Position numbers and translations under genes: made by a program. A DNA stretch of 64,000 nt from Piscicola geometra (taxonomy: Eukaryota > Annelida > Clitellata > Hirudinida > Piscicolidae). The DNA is taken from positions 6,296,624 to 6,360,623 of the forward strand of contig OX030970.1 in NCBI GenBank assembly GCA_943735955.1, written 5' to 3'. Shown here in pieces: positions 1 through 15,154 of the stretch. Numbering within the stretch: the first letter of the stretch is position 1; every line of letters starts with the position of its first letter. The notes under the pieces are model-generated. The model ran no database searches. It was given only the letters and a program-made list of their open reading frames with translations, and was not told the DNA's origin.

Positions 1-825
1 TCAACCTCTTCCTGTCTCAACTTCTCCCTCTCTCAACCTTTTCCCATCTCCCCATCTCAACCTCTCCCTGTCTCAACCTCTTCCTATCTCAACCTTTCCC
101 AATCTCAACATCTCCCCATCTCAACATTTCCCCATCTCAACATCTCCCCATCTCATCCTCTCCCCATCTCAATATCTCTCCATCTCAACATCTCCCCATC
201 TCAACCTCTTCCTGTCTCAACCTCTTCCTATCTCATTCTCTCCCCATCTCAACATCTCCCCATCACAACATTTCCCCATCTCAACATCTCCCCATCTCAT
301 CCTCTCCCCATCTCAACATCTCCTCATCTCAACATTTCCCCATCTCAACATCTCCCCATCTCAACATCTCCCCATCTCAAAATCTCCCCATCACAACATT
401 TCCCCATCTCAACATCTCCCCATCTCAACATCTCCCCCTCTCAACATCTCCCCATCTCAAAATCTCCCCATCTCAACTCTTCCCATCTCAACATCTCCCC
501 ATCTCAACTCTTCCCATCTCAACATCTTCCCATCTCAACATCTCTCTATCTCAACATCTCAACATCTAAACCCTTTCCCACCGCAACATCTCCCCATCTC
601 AACATTTCCCCATCTCAACATCTCCCCATCTCATCCTCTCCCCATCTCATCCTCTCCCCATCTCAACATCTCCCCATCTCAACATCTCCCTATCTCAACC
701 TCTCCCTGTCTCAACTTCTTCCTATCTCAACATTTCCCTATATCAACATCTCCCCTTCTCATCCTCCCCATCTCAACATCTCTCCATCTCAACCTCCCCC
801 TGTCTCAACCTCTCCCTGTCTAAAC

Positions 826-1590
826 AGTTTTTAGAAGTTGAGATGTTAAGATGGGGAGAAGTTGGGATGGGGAGAGATTGAGATGGGTATATGTTGAGAT
901 GGGGAGATGTTGAAGTGGAGAGAGAATGAGATGGGGAGAGGTTGCGATAGAAAAGGGTTCAGATTTTGAGATAGGGAGATGTTGAGATGGAGAGATGTTG
1001 AGATAGGGAGAGGTTGAGATGGGAAGAGTTGAGATGGGGAGATGTTGAGATGGGGAGATGTTGAGATGGAGAGAGAATGAAATGGGGAGAGGTTGCGATA
1101 GAAAAGGGTTTAGATGTTGAGATGGGGAGATATTGAGATGGGAAGAGTTGAGATGGGGAGATATTGAGATGGGAAGAGTTGAGATGGGGAGATGTTGAGA
1201 TGGGGAGATGTTGAGATGGGGAGATGTTGAGATGGGAAGATGTTGAGATGGGAAGAGTTGAGATGATGAGATGTTGGGATGGGAAGAGTTGAGATGGGGA
1301 GATGTTGAGATGGGGGTGTTGAGAGGGGGAGATGTCGAGATTGGAAGAGTTGAGATGGGGAGTTGTTGAGATGGGGAGATGTTGAGATGAGGACATTTTT
1401 AGATGAGAAGATTTTGAGATGCGGAGATGTTGAGATGGGGAGATTTTGAGATGAGGAGATGTTGAGATGGGGAGATGGTGAGATGGGGAGATATTGAGAT
1501 GGGGAGATGTTGAGATGGGGAGATGTTACGGTGGGAAAGGGTTAATATGTTGAAAGGGGGAAATGTTAAGATGAGAAGGCGATGTTATCA
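826..1590 (-). repeat. inverted (G-rich) arm 1 of the minisatellite
   Basis: Block in GAGATGGGGAGATGTT orientation. It begins after the C-to-G junction containing AACAGTTTTTAGAAGTTGAG and ends at the G-to-C junction ATGTTATCATTGTGATTGAC. It can fold back on either neighbouring C-rich block. Confidence 0.88.
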
Positions 1591-2028
1591 TTGTGATTGA
1601 CATCTCTCCCTCTCAATATTTCCCCGTCTCAACATCTCCTCATCTCAACATCTCCTTATCTCAACATCTTCCCATCTCAATATCTCCCTATCTCAACCTC
1701 TTCCTGTCTCAACCTCTTCCTATCTCAACCTCTCCCCATCTCAACATCTCCCCATCTCAACATTTCCCCATCTCAACATCTCCTCATCTCATCCTCTCCT
1801 CATCTCAATACCTCCCCATCTCAACATCTCCCCATCTCAACCTCTTCCTGTCTCAACCTCTTCCTATCTCATTCTCTCCCCATCTCAACATTTTCCCATC
1901 TCAACATCCTCCCATCTCATCCTCTCCCCATCTCAACATCTCCCTATCTCAACATCTCCCCATCTCAAAATCTCCCCATCTCAACATCTCCCCCTCTCAA
2001 CATCTCCCTATCTCAACTTCTCCCTGTC

Positions 2029-2480
2029 TGAGATGGGAAGAGTTGAGATGGGGAGATGTTGAGATGGAGAGATTTCGAGATAGGGAGATGTTGAGATGGG
2101 GAGAGAATGAGATGGGGAGAGGTTGCGATAAAAAAGGGTTTAGATGTTAAGATGGGGAGATGTTGAGATGAGAAGAGTTGAGATGGGGAGATGTTGAGAT
2201 GGGGAGATGTTGAGATGGGGAGATGTTGAGAGGGGGAGATGTTTAGATAGGAAGAGTTGAGATGGGGAGATGTTGAAATGGGGAGATGTTGAGATGAGGA
2301 AATTTTGAGAAGAGGAGATTTTGAGATGGGGAGATGTTGAGATGGGGAGATGTTGAGATTGGGAGATGTTGTGATGGGGAGATGTTGAGATGGGGAGATG
2401 TTGAGATAGGGAGATGTTACGGTGGGAAAGGGTTTAGATGTTGAAAGGGGGAAATGTTAAGATGAGAAGGCGATGTTATC
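2029..2480 (-). repeat. inverted (G-rich) arm 2
   Basis: G-rich block entered through the second junction type, CTCCCTGTCTGAGATGGGAA. It is left through the ATGTTATCATTGTGATTGAC junction. Confidence 0.87.
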
Positions 2481-3909
2481 ATTGTGATTGACATCTTTCC
2501 ATTACAATATTTTCCCGTCTCAACATCTCCTCATCTCAACATCTCCTTATCTCAACATCTTCCCATCTCAATATCTCCCTATCTCAACCTCTTCCTGTCT
2601 CAACTTCTTCCTCTCTCAACCTTTTCCCATCTCCCCATCTCAACCTCTCCCTGTCTCAACCTCCTTTTATCTCAACCTCTCCCCATCTCAACATCTCCCC
2701 ATCTCAACATTTCCCCATCTCAACATCTCTCCATCTCATCCTCTCCCCATCTCAATATCTCCCCATCTCAACATCTTCCCATCTCAACCTCTTCCTGTCT
2801 CAACCTCTTCCTATCTCATTCTCTCCCCATCTCAACATTTCCCCATCTCAACATCTCCCCATCTCATCCTCTCCCCATCTTAACATCTCCCCATCTCAAC
2901 ATCTCCCCATCTCAAAATCTCCCCATCTCAACATTTCCCCCTCTCAACATCTCCCTATCTCAACATCTCCCCATCTCAACTTTTCCCATCTCAACATCTT
3001 CCCATCTCAACATCTTTCTATCTCAACATCTCAACATCTAAACATCTTTCTATCTCAACATCTCAACATCTAAACCCTTTCCCACCGCAACATCTCCCCA
3101 TCTCAACATCTCCCCATCTCATCCTCTCCCCGTCTCAACATCTCCCCATCTCAACATTTCCCCATCTCAACTCTTCCCATCTCAACATCTCCCCATCTCA
3201 TCCTCTCCCCATCTCAACATCTCCCCATCTCAACATCTCCCCATCTCAAAATCTCCCCATCTCAACATCTCCCCATCTCAACTCTTCCCATCTCAACATC
3301 TCCCCATCTCAACTCTTCCCATCTCAACATCTTCCCATCTCAACATCTTTCTATCTCAACATCTCAACATCTAAACCCTTTCCCACCGCAACATCTCCCC
3401 ATCTCAACATCTCCCCGTCTCAACATCTCCCCATCTCAACATTTCCCCATCTCAACATCTCCCCATCTCATCCTCTCCCCATCTCAACATCTCCCCATCT
3501 CAACATCTCCCCATCTCAAAATCTCCCCATCTCAACATCTCCCCCTCTCAACATCTCCCCATCTCAACATCTCCCCATCTCAACTCTTCCCATCTCAACA
3601 TCTCCACATCTCAACTTTTCCCATCTCAACATCTTCCCATCTCAACATCTTTCTATCTTAACATCTCAAAATCTAAACCTTTTCCCACCGCAACATCTCC
3701 CCATCTCAACATTTTTCCATCTCAACATCTCCCCTTCTCATCCTCTCCATCTCAACTCTTCCCATCTCAACATCTCCCCATCACAACATCTCCCAATCTC
3801 AACATCTCCCCATCTCAACATCTCCCCATCTCAAAATCTCCTCATCTCAAAATTTCCCCATCTCAACATCTCCCCCTCTCAACATCTCCCTATCTCAACT
3901 TCTCCCTGT

Positions 3910-4150
3910 CTGAGATGGGAAGAGTTGAGATGGGGAGATGTTGAAATGGGGAGATGTTGAGATGAGGAAATTTTGAGATGAGGAGATTTTGAGATGGGGA
4001 GATGTTGAGATGGGGAGATGTTGAGATTGGGAGATGTTGTGATGGGGAGATGTTGAGATGGGGAGATGTTGAGATAGGGAGATGTTACGGTGGGAAAGGG
4101 TTTAGATGTTGAAAGGGGGAAATGTTAAGATGAGAAGGCGATGTTATCAT
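3910..4150 (-). repeat. inverted (G-rich) arm 3
   Basis: Short G-rich block with the same entry and exit junctions as arm 2. The flanking C-rich blocks starting near 2484 and 4152 are near-identical at their left ends, so this is a duplicated module with an offset of about 1,668 bp. Confidence 0.87.
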
Positions 4151-7100
4151 TGTGATTGACATCTTTCCATTACAATATTTCCCCGTCTCAACATCTCCTC
4201 ATCTCAACATCTCCTTATCTCAACATCTTCCCATCTCAATATCTCCCTATCTCAACCTCTTCCTGTCTCAACTTCTTCCTCTCTCAACCTTTTCCCATCT
4301 CCCCATCTCAACCTCTCCCTGTCTCAACCTCCTTTTATCTCAACCTCTCCCCATCTCAACATCTCCCCATCTCAACATTTCCCCATCTCAACATCTCTCC
4401 ATCTCATCCTCTCCCCATCTCAATATCTCCCCATCTCAACATCTTCCCATCTCAACCTCTTCCTGTCTCAACCTCTTCCTATCTCATTCTCTCCCCATCT
4501 CAACATTTCCCCATCTCAACATCTCCCCATCTCATCCTCTCCCCATCTTAACATCTCCCCATCTCAACATCTCCCCATCTCAAAATCTCCCCATCTCAAC
4601 ATCTCCCCTCTCAACATCTCCCTATCTCAACATCTCCCCATCTCAACTTTTCCCATCTCAACATCTTCCAATCTCAACATCTTTCTATCTCAACATCTCA
4701 ACATCTAAACCCTTTCCCACCACAACATCTCCCCATCTCAACATCTCCCCGTCTCAACATCTCCCCATCTCAACATTTCCTCATCTCAACTCTTCCCATC
4801 TCAACATCTCCCCATCTCATCCTCTCCCCATCTCAACATCTCCCCATCTCAACATCTCCCCATCTCAAAATCTCCCCATCTCAACATCTCCCCATCTCAA
4901 CTCTTCCCATCTCAACATCTCCCCATCTCAACTCTTCCCATCTCAACATCTTCCCATCTCAACATCTTTCTATCTCAACATCTCAACATCTAAACCCTTT
5001 CCCACCGCAACATCTCCCCATCTCAACATCTCCCCGTCTCAACATCTCCCCATCTCAACATTTCCCCATCTCAACATCTCCCCATCTCATCCTCTCCCCA
5101 TCTCAACATCTCCCCATCTCAACATCTCCCCATCTCAAAATCTCCCTATCTCAACATCTCCCCCTCTCAACATCTCCCCATCTCAACATCTCCCCATCTC
5201 AACTCTTCCCATCTCAACATCTCCCCATCTCAACTTTTCCCATCTCAACATCTTCCCATCTCAACATCTTTCTATCTCAACATCTCAAAATCTAAACCTT
5301 TTCCCACCGCAACATCTCCCCATCTCAACATTTTTCCATCTCAACATCTCCCCTTCTCATCCTCTCCATCTCAACTCTTCCCATCTCAACATCTCCCCAT
5401 CTCATCCTCTCCCCATCTCAACATCTCCTCATCTCAACATCTCCTTATCTCAACATCTTCCCATCTCAATATCTCCCTATCTCAACCTCTTCCTGTCTCA
5501 ACTTCTTCCTCTCTCAACCTTTTCCCATCTCCCCATCTCAACCTCTCCCTGTCTCAACCTCCTTCTATCTCAACCTCTCCCCATCTCAACATCTCCCCAT
5601 CTCAACATTTCCCCATCTCAACATCTCTCCATCTCATCCTCTCCCCATCTCAATATCTCCCCATCTCAACTCTTCCCATCTCAACATCTTCCCATCTCAA
5701 CATCTTTCTATCTCAACATCTCAACATCTAAACCCTTTCCCACCGCAACATCTCCCCATCTCAACATCTCCCCGTCTCAACATCTCCCCATCTCAACATC
5801 TCCCTATCTCAATATTTACCCATCTCAACATCTCCCCATCTCATCCTCTCCCCATCTCAACATCTCCCCATCTCAACATCTCCCCATCTCAAAATCTCCC
5901 CATCTCAACATCTCCCCCTCTCAACATCTCCCCCTCTCAACATCTCCCCATCTCAACTCTTCCCATCTCAACATCTCCCCATCTCAACATCTCCCCATCT
6001 CAACTCTTCCCATCTCAACATCTTCCCATCTCAACATCTTTCTATCTCAACATCTCAACATCTAAACCCTTTCCCACCGCAACATCTCCCCATCTCAACA
6101 TTTCCCAATCTCAACATCTCCCCTTCTCATCCTCTCCATCTCAACTCTTCCCATCTCAACATCTCCCCATCTCATCCTCTCCCCATCTCAACATCTCCTC
6201 ATCTCAACATCTCCTTATCTCAACATCTTCCCATCTCAATATCTCCCTATCTCAACCTCTTCCTGTCTCAACTTCTTCCTCTCTCAACCTTTTCCCATCT
6301 CCCCATCTCAACCTCTCCCTGTCTCAACCTCCTTCTATCTCAACCTCTCCCCATCTCAACATCTCCCCATCTCAACATTTCCCCATCTCAACATCTCTCC
6401 ATCTCATCCTCTCCCCATCTCAATATCTCCCCATCTCAACATCTTCCCATCTCAACCTCTTCCTGTCTCAACCTCTTCCTATCTCATTCTCTCCCCATCT
6501 CAACATTTCCCCATCTCAACATCTCCCCATCTCATCCTCTCCCCATCTCAACATCTCCCCATCTCAAAATCTCCCCATCTCAACATCTCCCCCTCTCAAC
6601 ATCTCCCCATCTCAACATCTCCCCATCTCAACTCTTCCCATCTCAACATCTCCCCATCTCAACTCTTCCCATCTCAACATCTCCCCATCTCAACTCTTCC
6701 CATCTCAACATCTTCCCATCTCAACATCTTTCTATCTCAACATCTCAACATCTAAACCCTTTCCCACCGCAACATCTCCCCATCTCAACATCTCCCCGTC
6801 TCAACATCTCCCCATCTCAACATTTCCCCATCTCAACTCTTCCCATCTCAACATCTCCCCATCTCATCCTCTCCCCATCTCAACATCTCCCCATCTCAAC
6901 ATCTCCCCATCTCAAAATCTCCCCATCTCAACATCTCCCCCTCTCAACATCTCCCCATCTCAACATCTCCCCATCTCAACTCTTCCCATCTCAACATCTC
7001 CCCATCTCAACTCTTCCCATCTCAACATCTTCCCATCTCAACATCTTTCTATCTCAACATCTCAACATCTAAACCCTTTCCCACCGCAACATCTCCCCAT

Positions 7101-7825
7101 CTCAACATCTCCCCGTCTCAACATCTCCCCATCTCAACATTTCCCCATCTCAACTCTTCCCATCTCAACATCTCCCCATCTCATCCTCTCCCCATCTCAA
7201 CATCTCCCCATCTCAACATCTCCCCATCTCAAAATCTCCCCATCTCAACATCTCCCCCTCTCAACATCTCCCCATCTCAACATCTCCCCATCTCAATTCT
7301 TCCCATCTCAACATCTTCCCATCTCAACTCTTCCCATCTCAACATCTTCCCACCTCAACATCTTTCTATCTCAACATCTCAACATCTAAACCCTTTCCCA
7401 CCGCAACATCTCCCCATCTCAACATCTCCCCGTCTCAACATCTCCCCATCTCAACATTTCCCCATCTCAACATCTCCCCATCTCAACATCTCCCCATCTC
7501 AACTCTTCCCATCTCAACATCTCCCCATCTCAACTCTTCCCATCTCAACATCTTCCCATCTCAACATCTTTCTATCTCCACATCTCAACATCTAAACCCT
7601 TTCTCATCTCAACATCTCCCCATCTCAACATCTCCCTATCTCAACCTCTCCCTGTCGCAACCTCTTCCTATCTCAACCTCTCCCCATCACAACATCTCCC
7701 CATCTCAACATTTCCCCATCTCAACATCTCCCCTTCTCATCCTCTCCATCTCAACATCTCTCCATCTCAACCTCCCCCTGTCTCAACCTCTCCCTGTCTA
7801 AACCTTTTCTTATCTCAACAGTTTT

Positions 7826-8755
7826 TTAGAAGTTGAGATGTTAAGATGGGGAGAAGTTGGGATGGGGAGAGATTGAGATGGGTATATGTTGAGATGGGGA
7901 GATGTTGAAGTGGGGAGAGAATGAGATGGGGAGAGGTTGCGATAGAAAAAGGTTCAGATTTTGAGATAGGGAGATGTTGAGATGGAGAGATGTTGAGATA
8001 GGGAGAGGTTGAGATGGGAAGAGTTGAGATGGGGAGATGTTGAGATGGGAAGATGTTGAGATATGAAGAGTTGAGATGATGAGATGTTGGGATGGGAAGA
8101 GTTGAGATGGGGAGATGTTGAGATGGGGGTGTTGAGAGGGGGAGATGTTGAGATGGGAAGAGTTGAGATGGGGAGTTGTTGAGATGGGGAGATGTTGAGA
8201 TGGGGAGAGGATGAGATGGGGAGATGTTGCGGTGGGGAAGGATTTAGATGTTGAGATGGGGAGAGGTTGAGATGGAGAGATGTTGAGTTTGGGAGATGTT
8301 GAGATGGGCAGATGTTGAGAGGGGGAGATGTTTAGATAGGAAGAGTTGAGATGGGGAGATGTTGAAATGGGGAGATGTTGAGATGAGGACATTTTGAGAT
8401 GAGGAGATTTTGAGATGGGGAGATGTTGAGATGGGGAGATTTTGAGATGAGGAGATGTTGAGATGGGGAGATGTTGAGATGGAGAGATGTTGAGATGGGG
8501 AGATGTTGAGATGGAGAGATGTTGAGATGGGGAGATGTTGAGATGAGGAGATGTTGAGATGGGGAGAGGATGAAATAGGGAGATGTTGCGGTGAGAAAGG
8601 GTTTAGATGTTGACATGAGGAGATGTTGAGATGGAGAGATGTTGAGATTGGGAGATGTTGTGATGGGGAGATGTTGAGATGGAGAGATGTTGCGGTGGGA
8701 AAGGGTTTAGATGTTGAAAGGGGGAAATGTTAAGATGAGAAGGCGATGTTATCAT
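7826..8755 (-). repeat. inverted (G-rich) arm 4, first copy of a 2,925-bp higher-order unit
   Basis: Begins after TCTCAACAGTTTTTTAGAAG. Arm 5 repeats this block nearly base for base 2,925 bp downstream, including both end junctions. Confidence 0.88.
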
Positions 8756-10749
8756 TGTGATTGACATCTCTCCATCTCAATATTTCCCCGTCTCAACATC
8801 TCCTCATCTCAACATCTCCTTATCTCAACATCTTCCCTTCTCAATATCTGCCTATCTCAACCTCTTTCTGTCTCAACTTCTTCCTCTCTCAACCTTTTCC
8901 CATCTCCCCATCTCAATCTCTCCCTGTCTCAACCTCTTCCTATCTCAACCTCTCCCCATCTCAACATCTCCCCATCTCAACATTTCCCCATCTCAACCTC
9001 TCCCCATCTCATCCTCTCCCCATCTCAACATTTCCTTATCTCAACATCTCCCCATCTCATCCTCTCCCCATCTCAACATCTCCCTATCTCAACATCTCCC
9101 CATCTCAAAATCTCCCCATCTCAACATCTCCCCATCTCATCCTCTCCCCATCTCAACATCTCCCCATCTCAACATCTCCCCATCTCAACTCTTCCCATCT
9201 CAACATCTTCCCATCTCAACATCTTTCTATCTCAACATCTCAACATCTAAACCCTTTCCCACCGCAACATCTCCCCATCTCAACATTTCCCAATCTCAAC
9301 ATCTCCCCTTCTCATCCTCTCCATCTCAACTCTTCCCATCTCAACATCTCCCCATCTCATCCTCTCCCCATCTCAACATCTCCTCATCTCAACATCTCCT
9401 TATCTCAACATCTTCCCATCTCAATATCTCCCTATCTCAACCTCTTCCTGTCTCAACTTCTTCCTCTCTCAACCTTTTCCCATCTCCCCATCTCAACCTC
9501 TCCCTGTCTCAACCTCCTTCTATCTCAACCTCTCCCCATCTCAACATCTCCCCATCTCAACATTTCCCCATCTCAACATCTCTCCATCTCATCCTCTCCC
9601 CATCTCAATATCTCCCCATCTCAACATCTTCCCATCTCAACCTCTTCCTGTCTCAACCTCTTCCTATCTCATTCTCTCCCCATCTCAACATTTCCCCATC
9701 TCAACATCTCCCCATCTCATCATCTCCCCATCTCAACATCTCCCCATCTCCCCATCTCAAAATCTCCCCATCTCAACATCTCCCCCTCTCAACATCTCCC
9801 CATCTCAACATCTCCCCATCTCAACTCTTCCCATCTCAACATCTCCCCATCTCAACTCTTCCCATCTCAACATCTTCCCATCTCAACATCTTTCTATCTC
9901 AACATCTCAACATCTAAACCCTTTCCCACCGCAACATCTCCCCATCTCAACATCTCCCCGTCTCAACATCTCCCCATCGCAACATTTCCCCATCTCAACT
10001 CTTCCCATCTCAACATCTCCCCATCTCATCCTCTCCCCATCTCAACATCTCCCCATCTCAACATCTCCCCATCTCAAAATCTCCCCATCTCAACATCTCC
10101 CCCTCTCAACATCTCCCCATCTCAACATCTCCCCATCTCAACTCTTCCCATCTCAATTCTTCCCATCTCAACATCTTCCCACCTCAACATCTTTCTATCT
10201 CAACATCTCAACATCTAAACCCTTTCCCACAGCAACATCTCCCCATCTCAACATCTCCCCGTCTCAACATCTCCCCATCTCAACATTTCCCCATCTCAAC
10301 ATCTCCCCATCTCATCCTCTCCCCATCTCAACATCTCCCCATCTCAACATCTCCCCATCTCAAAATCTCCCCATCTCAACATCTCCCCCTCTCAACATCT
10401 CCCCATCTCAACATCTCCCCATCTCAACTCTTCCCATCTCAACATCTCCCCATCTCAACTCTTCCCATCTAAACATCTTCCCATCTCAACATCTTTCTAT
10501 CTCAACATCTCAACATCTAAACCCTTTCTCATCTCAACATCTCCCCATCTCAACATCTCCCTATCTCAACCTCTCCCTGTCGCAACCTCTTCCTATCTCA
10601 ACCTCTCCCCATCACAACATCTCCCCATCTCAACATTTCCCCATCTCAACATCTCCCCTTCTCATCCTCTCCATCTCAACATCTCTCCATCTCAACCTCC
10701 CCCTGTCTCAATCTCTCCCTGTCTAAACCTTTTCTTATCTCAACAGTTT

Positions 10750-11681
10750 TTTAGAAGTTGAGATGTTAAGATGGGGAGAAGTTGGGATGGGCAGAGATTG
10801 AGATGGGTATATGTTGAGATGGGGAGATGTTGAAGTGGGGAGAGAATGAGATGGGGAGAGGTTGCGATAGAAAAAGGTTCAGATTTTGAGATAGGGAGAT
10901 GTTGAGATGGAGAGATGTTGAGATAGGGAGAGGTTGAGATGGGAAGAGTTGAGATGGGGAGATGTTGAGATGGGAAGATGTTGAGATAGGAAGAGTTGAG
11001 ATGATGAGATGTTGGGATGGGAAGAGTTGAGATTGGGAGATGTTGAGATGGGGGTGTTGAGAGGGGGAGATGTTGAGATGGGAAGAGTTGAGATGGGGAG
11101 TTGTTGAGATGGGGAGATGTTGAGATGGGGAGAGGATGAGATGGGGAGATGTTGCGGTGGGGAAGGATTTAGATGTTGAGATGGGGAGAGGTTGAGATGG
11201 AGAGATGTTGAGTTTGGGAGATGTTGAGATGGGCAGATGTTGAGAGGGGGAGATGTTTAGATAGGAAGAGTTGAGATGGGGAGATGTTGAAATGGGGAGA
11301 TGTTGAGATGAGGACATTTTGAGATGAGGAGATTTTGAGATGGGGAGATGTTGAGATGGGGAGATTTTGAGATGAGGAGATGTTGAGATGGGGAGATGTT
11401 GAGATGGAGAGATGTTGAGATGGGGAGATGTTGAGATGGAGAGATGTTGAGATGGGGAGATGTTGAGATGAGGAGATGTTGAGATGGGGAGAGGATGAAA
11501 TAGGGAGATGTTGCGGTGAGAAAGGGTTTAGATGCTGACATGAGGAGATATTGAGATGGAGAGATGTTGAGATTGGGAGATGTTGTGATGGGGAGATGTT
11601 GAGATGGAGAGATGTTGCGGTGGGAAAGGGTTTAGATGTTGAAAGGGGGAAATGTTAAGATGAGAAGGCGATGTTATCATT
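10750..11681 (-). repeat. inverted (G-rich) arm 5, second copy of the higher-order unit
   Basis: Near-identical to the block at 7826-8755, with only scattered substitutions (for example GGGGAG to GGGCAG near 10790). Arm and following C-rich block were duplicated together. Confidence 0.88.
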
Positions 11682-13007
11682 GTGATTGACATCTCTCCAT
11701 CTCAATATTTCCCCGTCTCAACATCTCCTCATCTCAACATCTCCTTATCTCAACATCTTCCCTTCTCAATATCTGCCTATCTCAACCTCTTTCTGTCTCA
11801 ACTTCTTCCTCTCTCAACCTTTTCCCATCTCCCCATCTCAATCTCTCCCTGTCTCAACCTCTTCCTATCTCAACCTCTCCCCATCTCAACATCTCCCCAT
11901 CTCAACATTTCCCCATCTCAACCTCTCCCCATCTCATCCTCTCCCCATCTCAACATTTCCCCATCTCAACATCTCCCCATCTCATCCTCTCCCCATCTCA
12001 ACATCTCCCTATCTCAACATCTCCCCATCTCAAAATCTCCCCATCTCAACATCTCCCCATCTCAACTCTTCCCATCTCAACATCTCCCCATCTCAACTCT
12101 TCCCATCTCAACATCTTCCTATCTCAACATCTTTCTATCTCAACATCTCAACATCTAAACCCTTTCCCACCGCAACATCTCCCCATCTCAACATCTCCCC
12201 GTCTCAACATCTCCCCATCTCAACATTTCCCCATCTCAACTCTTCCCATCTCAACATCTCCCCATCTCATCCTCTCCCCATCTCAACATCTCCCCATCTC
12301 AACATCTCCCCATCTCAAAATCTCCCCATCTCAACATCTCCCCCTCTCAACATCTCCCCATCTCAACATCTCCCCATCTCAACTCTTCCCATCTCAACAT
12401 CTTCCCATCTCAACTCTTCCCATCTCAACATCTTCCCACCTCAACATCTTTCTATCTCAACATCTCAACATCTAAACCCTTTCCCACCGCAACATCTCCC
12501 CATCTCAACATCTCCCCGTCTCAACATCTCTCCATCTCAACATTTCCCCATCTCAACATCTCCCCATCTCATCCTCTCCCCATCTCAACATCTCCCCATC
12601 TCAACATCTCCCCATCTCAAAATCTCCCCATCTCAACATCTCCCCCTCTCAACATCTCCCCATCTCAACATCTCCCCATCTCAACTCTTCCCATCTCAAC
12701 ATCTCCCCATCTCAACTCTTCCCATCTCAACATCTTCCCATTTCAACATCTTTCTATCTCAACATCTCAACATCTAAACCCTTTCCCATCTCAACATCTC
12801 CCCATCTCAACATCTCCCTATCTCAACCTCTCCCTGTCGCAACCTCTTCCTATCTCAACCTCTCCCCATCACAACATCTCCCCATCTCAACATTTCCCCA
12901 TCTCAACATCTCCCCTTCTCATCCTCTCCATCTCAACATCTCTCCATCTCAACCTCCCCCTGTCTCAACCTCTCCCTGTCTAAACCTTTTCTTATCTCAA
13001 CAGTTTT

Positions 13008-13742
13008 TTAGAAGTTGAGATGTTAAGATGGGGAGAAGTTGGGATGGAGAGAGATTGAGATGGGTATATGTTGAGATGGGGAGATGTTGAAGTGGGGAGA
13101 GAATGAGATGGGGAGAGGTTGCGATAGAAAAGGGTTCAGATTTTGAGATAGGGAGATGTTGAGATGGAGAGATGTTGAGATAGGGAGAGGTTGAGATGGG
13201 AAGAGTTGAGATGGGGAGATGTTGAGATAGGAAGATGTTGAGATGGGAAGAGTTGAGATGATGAGATGTTGGGATGGGGAGAGGATGAGATGGGGAGATG
13301 TTGCGGTGGGGAAGGATTTAGATGTTGAGATGGGGAGAGGTTGAGATGGAGAGATGTTGAGTTTGGGAGATGTTGAGATGGGGAGATGTTGAGAGGGGGA
13401 GATGTTTAGATAGGAAGAGTTGAGATGGGGAGATGTTGAAATGGGGAGATGTTGAGATGAGGACATTTTGAGATGAGGAGATTTTGAGATGGGGAGATGT
13501 TGAGATGGGGAGATTTTGAGATGAGGAGATGTTGAGATGGGGAGAGGATGAAATAGGGAGATGTTGCGGTGAGAAAGGGTTTAGATGTTGACATGAGGAG
13601 ATGTTGAGATGGAGAGATGTTGAGATTGGGAGATGTTGAGATTGGGAGATGTTGTGATGGGGAGATGTTGAGATGGGGAGATGTTGCGGTGGGAAAGGGT
13701 TTAGATGTTGAAAGGGGGAAATGTTAAGATGAGATGTTATCA
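13008..13742 (-). repeat. inverted (G-rich) arm 6, shortened third copy
   Basis: Same start as arms 4 and 5 but with internal deletions. It begins about 2,257 bp after arm 5. The G-to-C junction lacks the GAAGGC present in the other copies. Confidence 0.86.
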
Positions 13743-14707
13743 TTGTGATTGACATCTCTCCATCTCAATATTTCCCCGTCTCAACATCTTCTCATCTCAA
13801 CATCTCCTTATCTCAACACCTTCCCATCTCAATATCTCCCTATCTCAACCTCTTCCTGTCTCAACTTCTTCCTCTCTCAACCTTTTCCCATCTCCCCATC
13901 TCAACCTTTCCCTGTCTCAACCTCTTCCTATCTCAACCTCTCCCCATCTCAACATCTTCCCATCTCAACATCTCCCCATCTCAACATCTCTCCATCTCAT
14001 CCTCTCCCCATCTCAATATCTCCTTATCTCAACATCTCCCCATCTCAACCTCTTCCTGTCTCAACCTCTTCCTATCTCATTCTCTCCCCATCTCAACATT
14101 TCCCTATCTCAACATCTCCCCATCTCATCCTCTCTTAATCTCAATATCTCCCCATCTCAACATCTCCCCATTTCAACTCTTCCCATCTCAACATCTCCCC
14201 CTCTCAACACCCCCATCTCAACATCTCCCCATCTCAACTCTTCCCATCTAAACATCTTCCCATCTCAACATCTCCCCATCTCAAAATCTTCCGATCTCAA
14301 CATCTCACCATCTCAACTCTTCTCATCTCAACATCTCCCCATCTTAACATCTAAACCCTTTTCTATCGCAACCTCTCCCCATCTCATTCTCTCCCCATCT
14401 CAACATCTCCCCATCTCAACATCTCAACATCTCCCCATCTCAACTCTTCCCATCTCAATATCTCCTTATCTCAACATCTCCCCATCTCAACATCTCCCCA
14501 TCTCAACATCTCCCCATCTCAACTCTTCCCATCTCAATATCTCCTTATCTCAACATCTCCCCATCTCAACCTCTTCCTGTCTCAACCTCTTCCTATCTCA
14601 TTCTCTCCCCATCTCAACATTTCCCTATCTCAACATCTCCCCATCTCATCCTCTTCCCATCTCAATATCTCCCTATCTCAACATCTCCCCATCTCAACTT
14701 CTCCCTG

Positions 14708-15066
14708 TCTGAGATGGGAAGAGTTGAGATGAAAAAGTTTAGATTTAGAGATGGGGAGATGTTGAGATGGAGAGATGGGGAGATGTTGAGATGGGAAGAG
14801 TTGAGATGGGGAGATTTTGAGATGGGGAGATGTTGAGAGGGGGAGATGTTGAGATGGGGAGAAGTTGGGATGGGGAGATGTTAAGATGGGGAGATGTTGA
14901 GATGGGAAGATTTGAGATGGGAAGATGTTGAGATGGGGAGATGCTGAGATGGGGAGATGTTGAGATGGGAAGATTTGAGATTGGAAGAGTTAAGATGGGG
15001 AGATGTAAGAGAGGGAGATTTTGAGATGGGGAGATGTTGAGATGAGAAGGCGATGTTATCATTATG
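14708..15066 (-). repeat. inverted (G-rich) arm 7
   Basis: G-rich block entered through CTCCCTGTCTGAGATGGGAA and left through GCGATGTTATCATTATGATT. Confidence 0.86.
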
Positions 15067-15154
15067 ATTGACATCTCCCCATCTCAACATTTCTCCATCT
15101 CAACCTCTCCCTGTCTCAACCTCTCCCTGTATCAACCTTTTAACATCTCAACAG

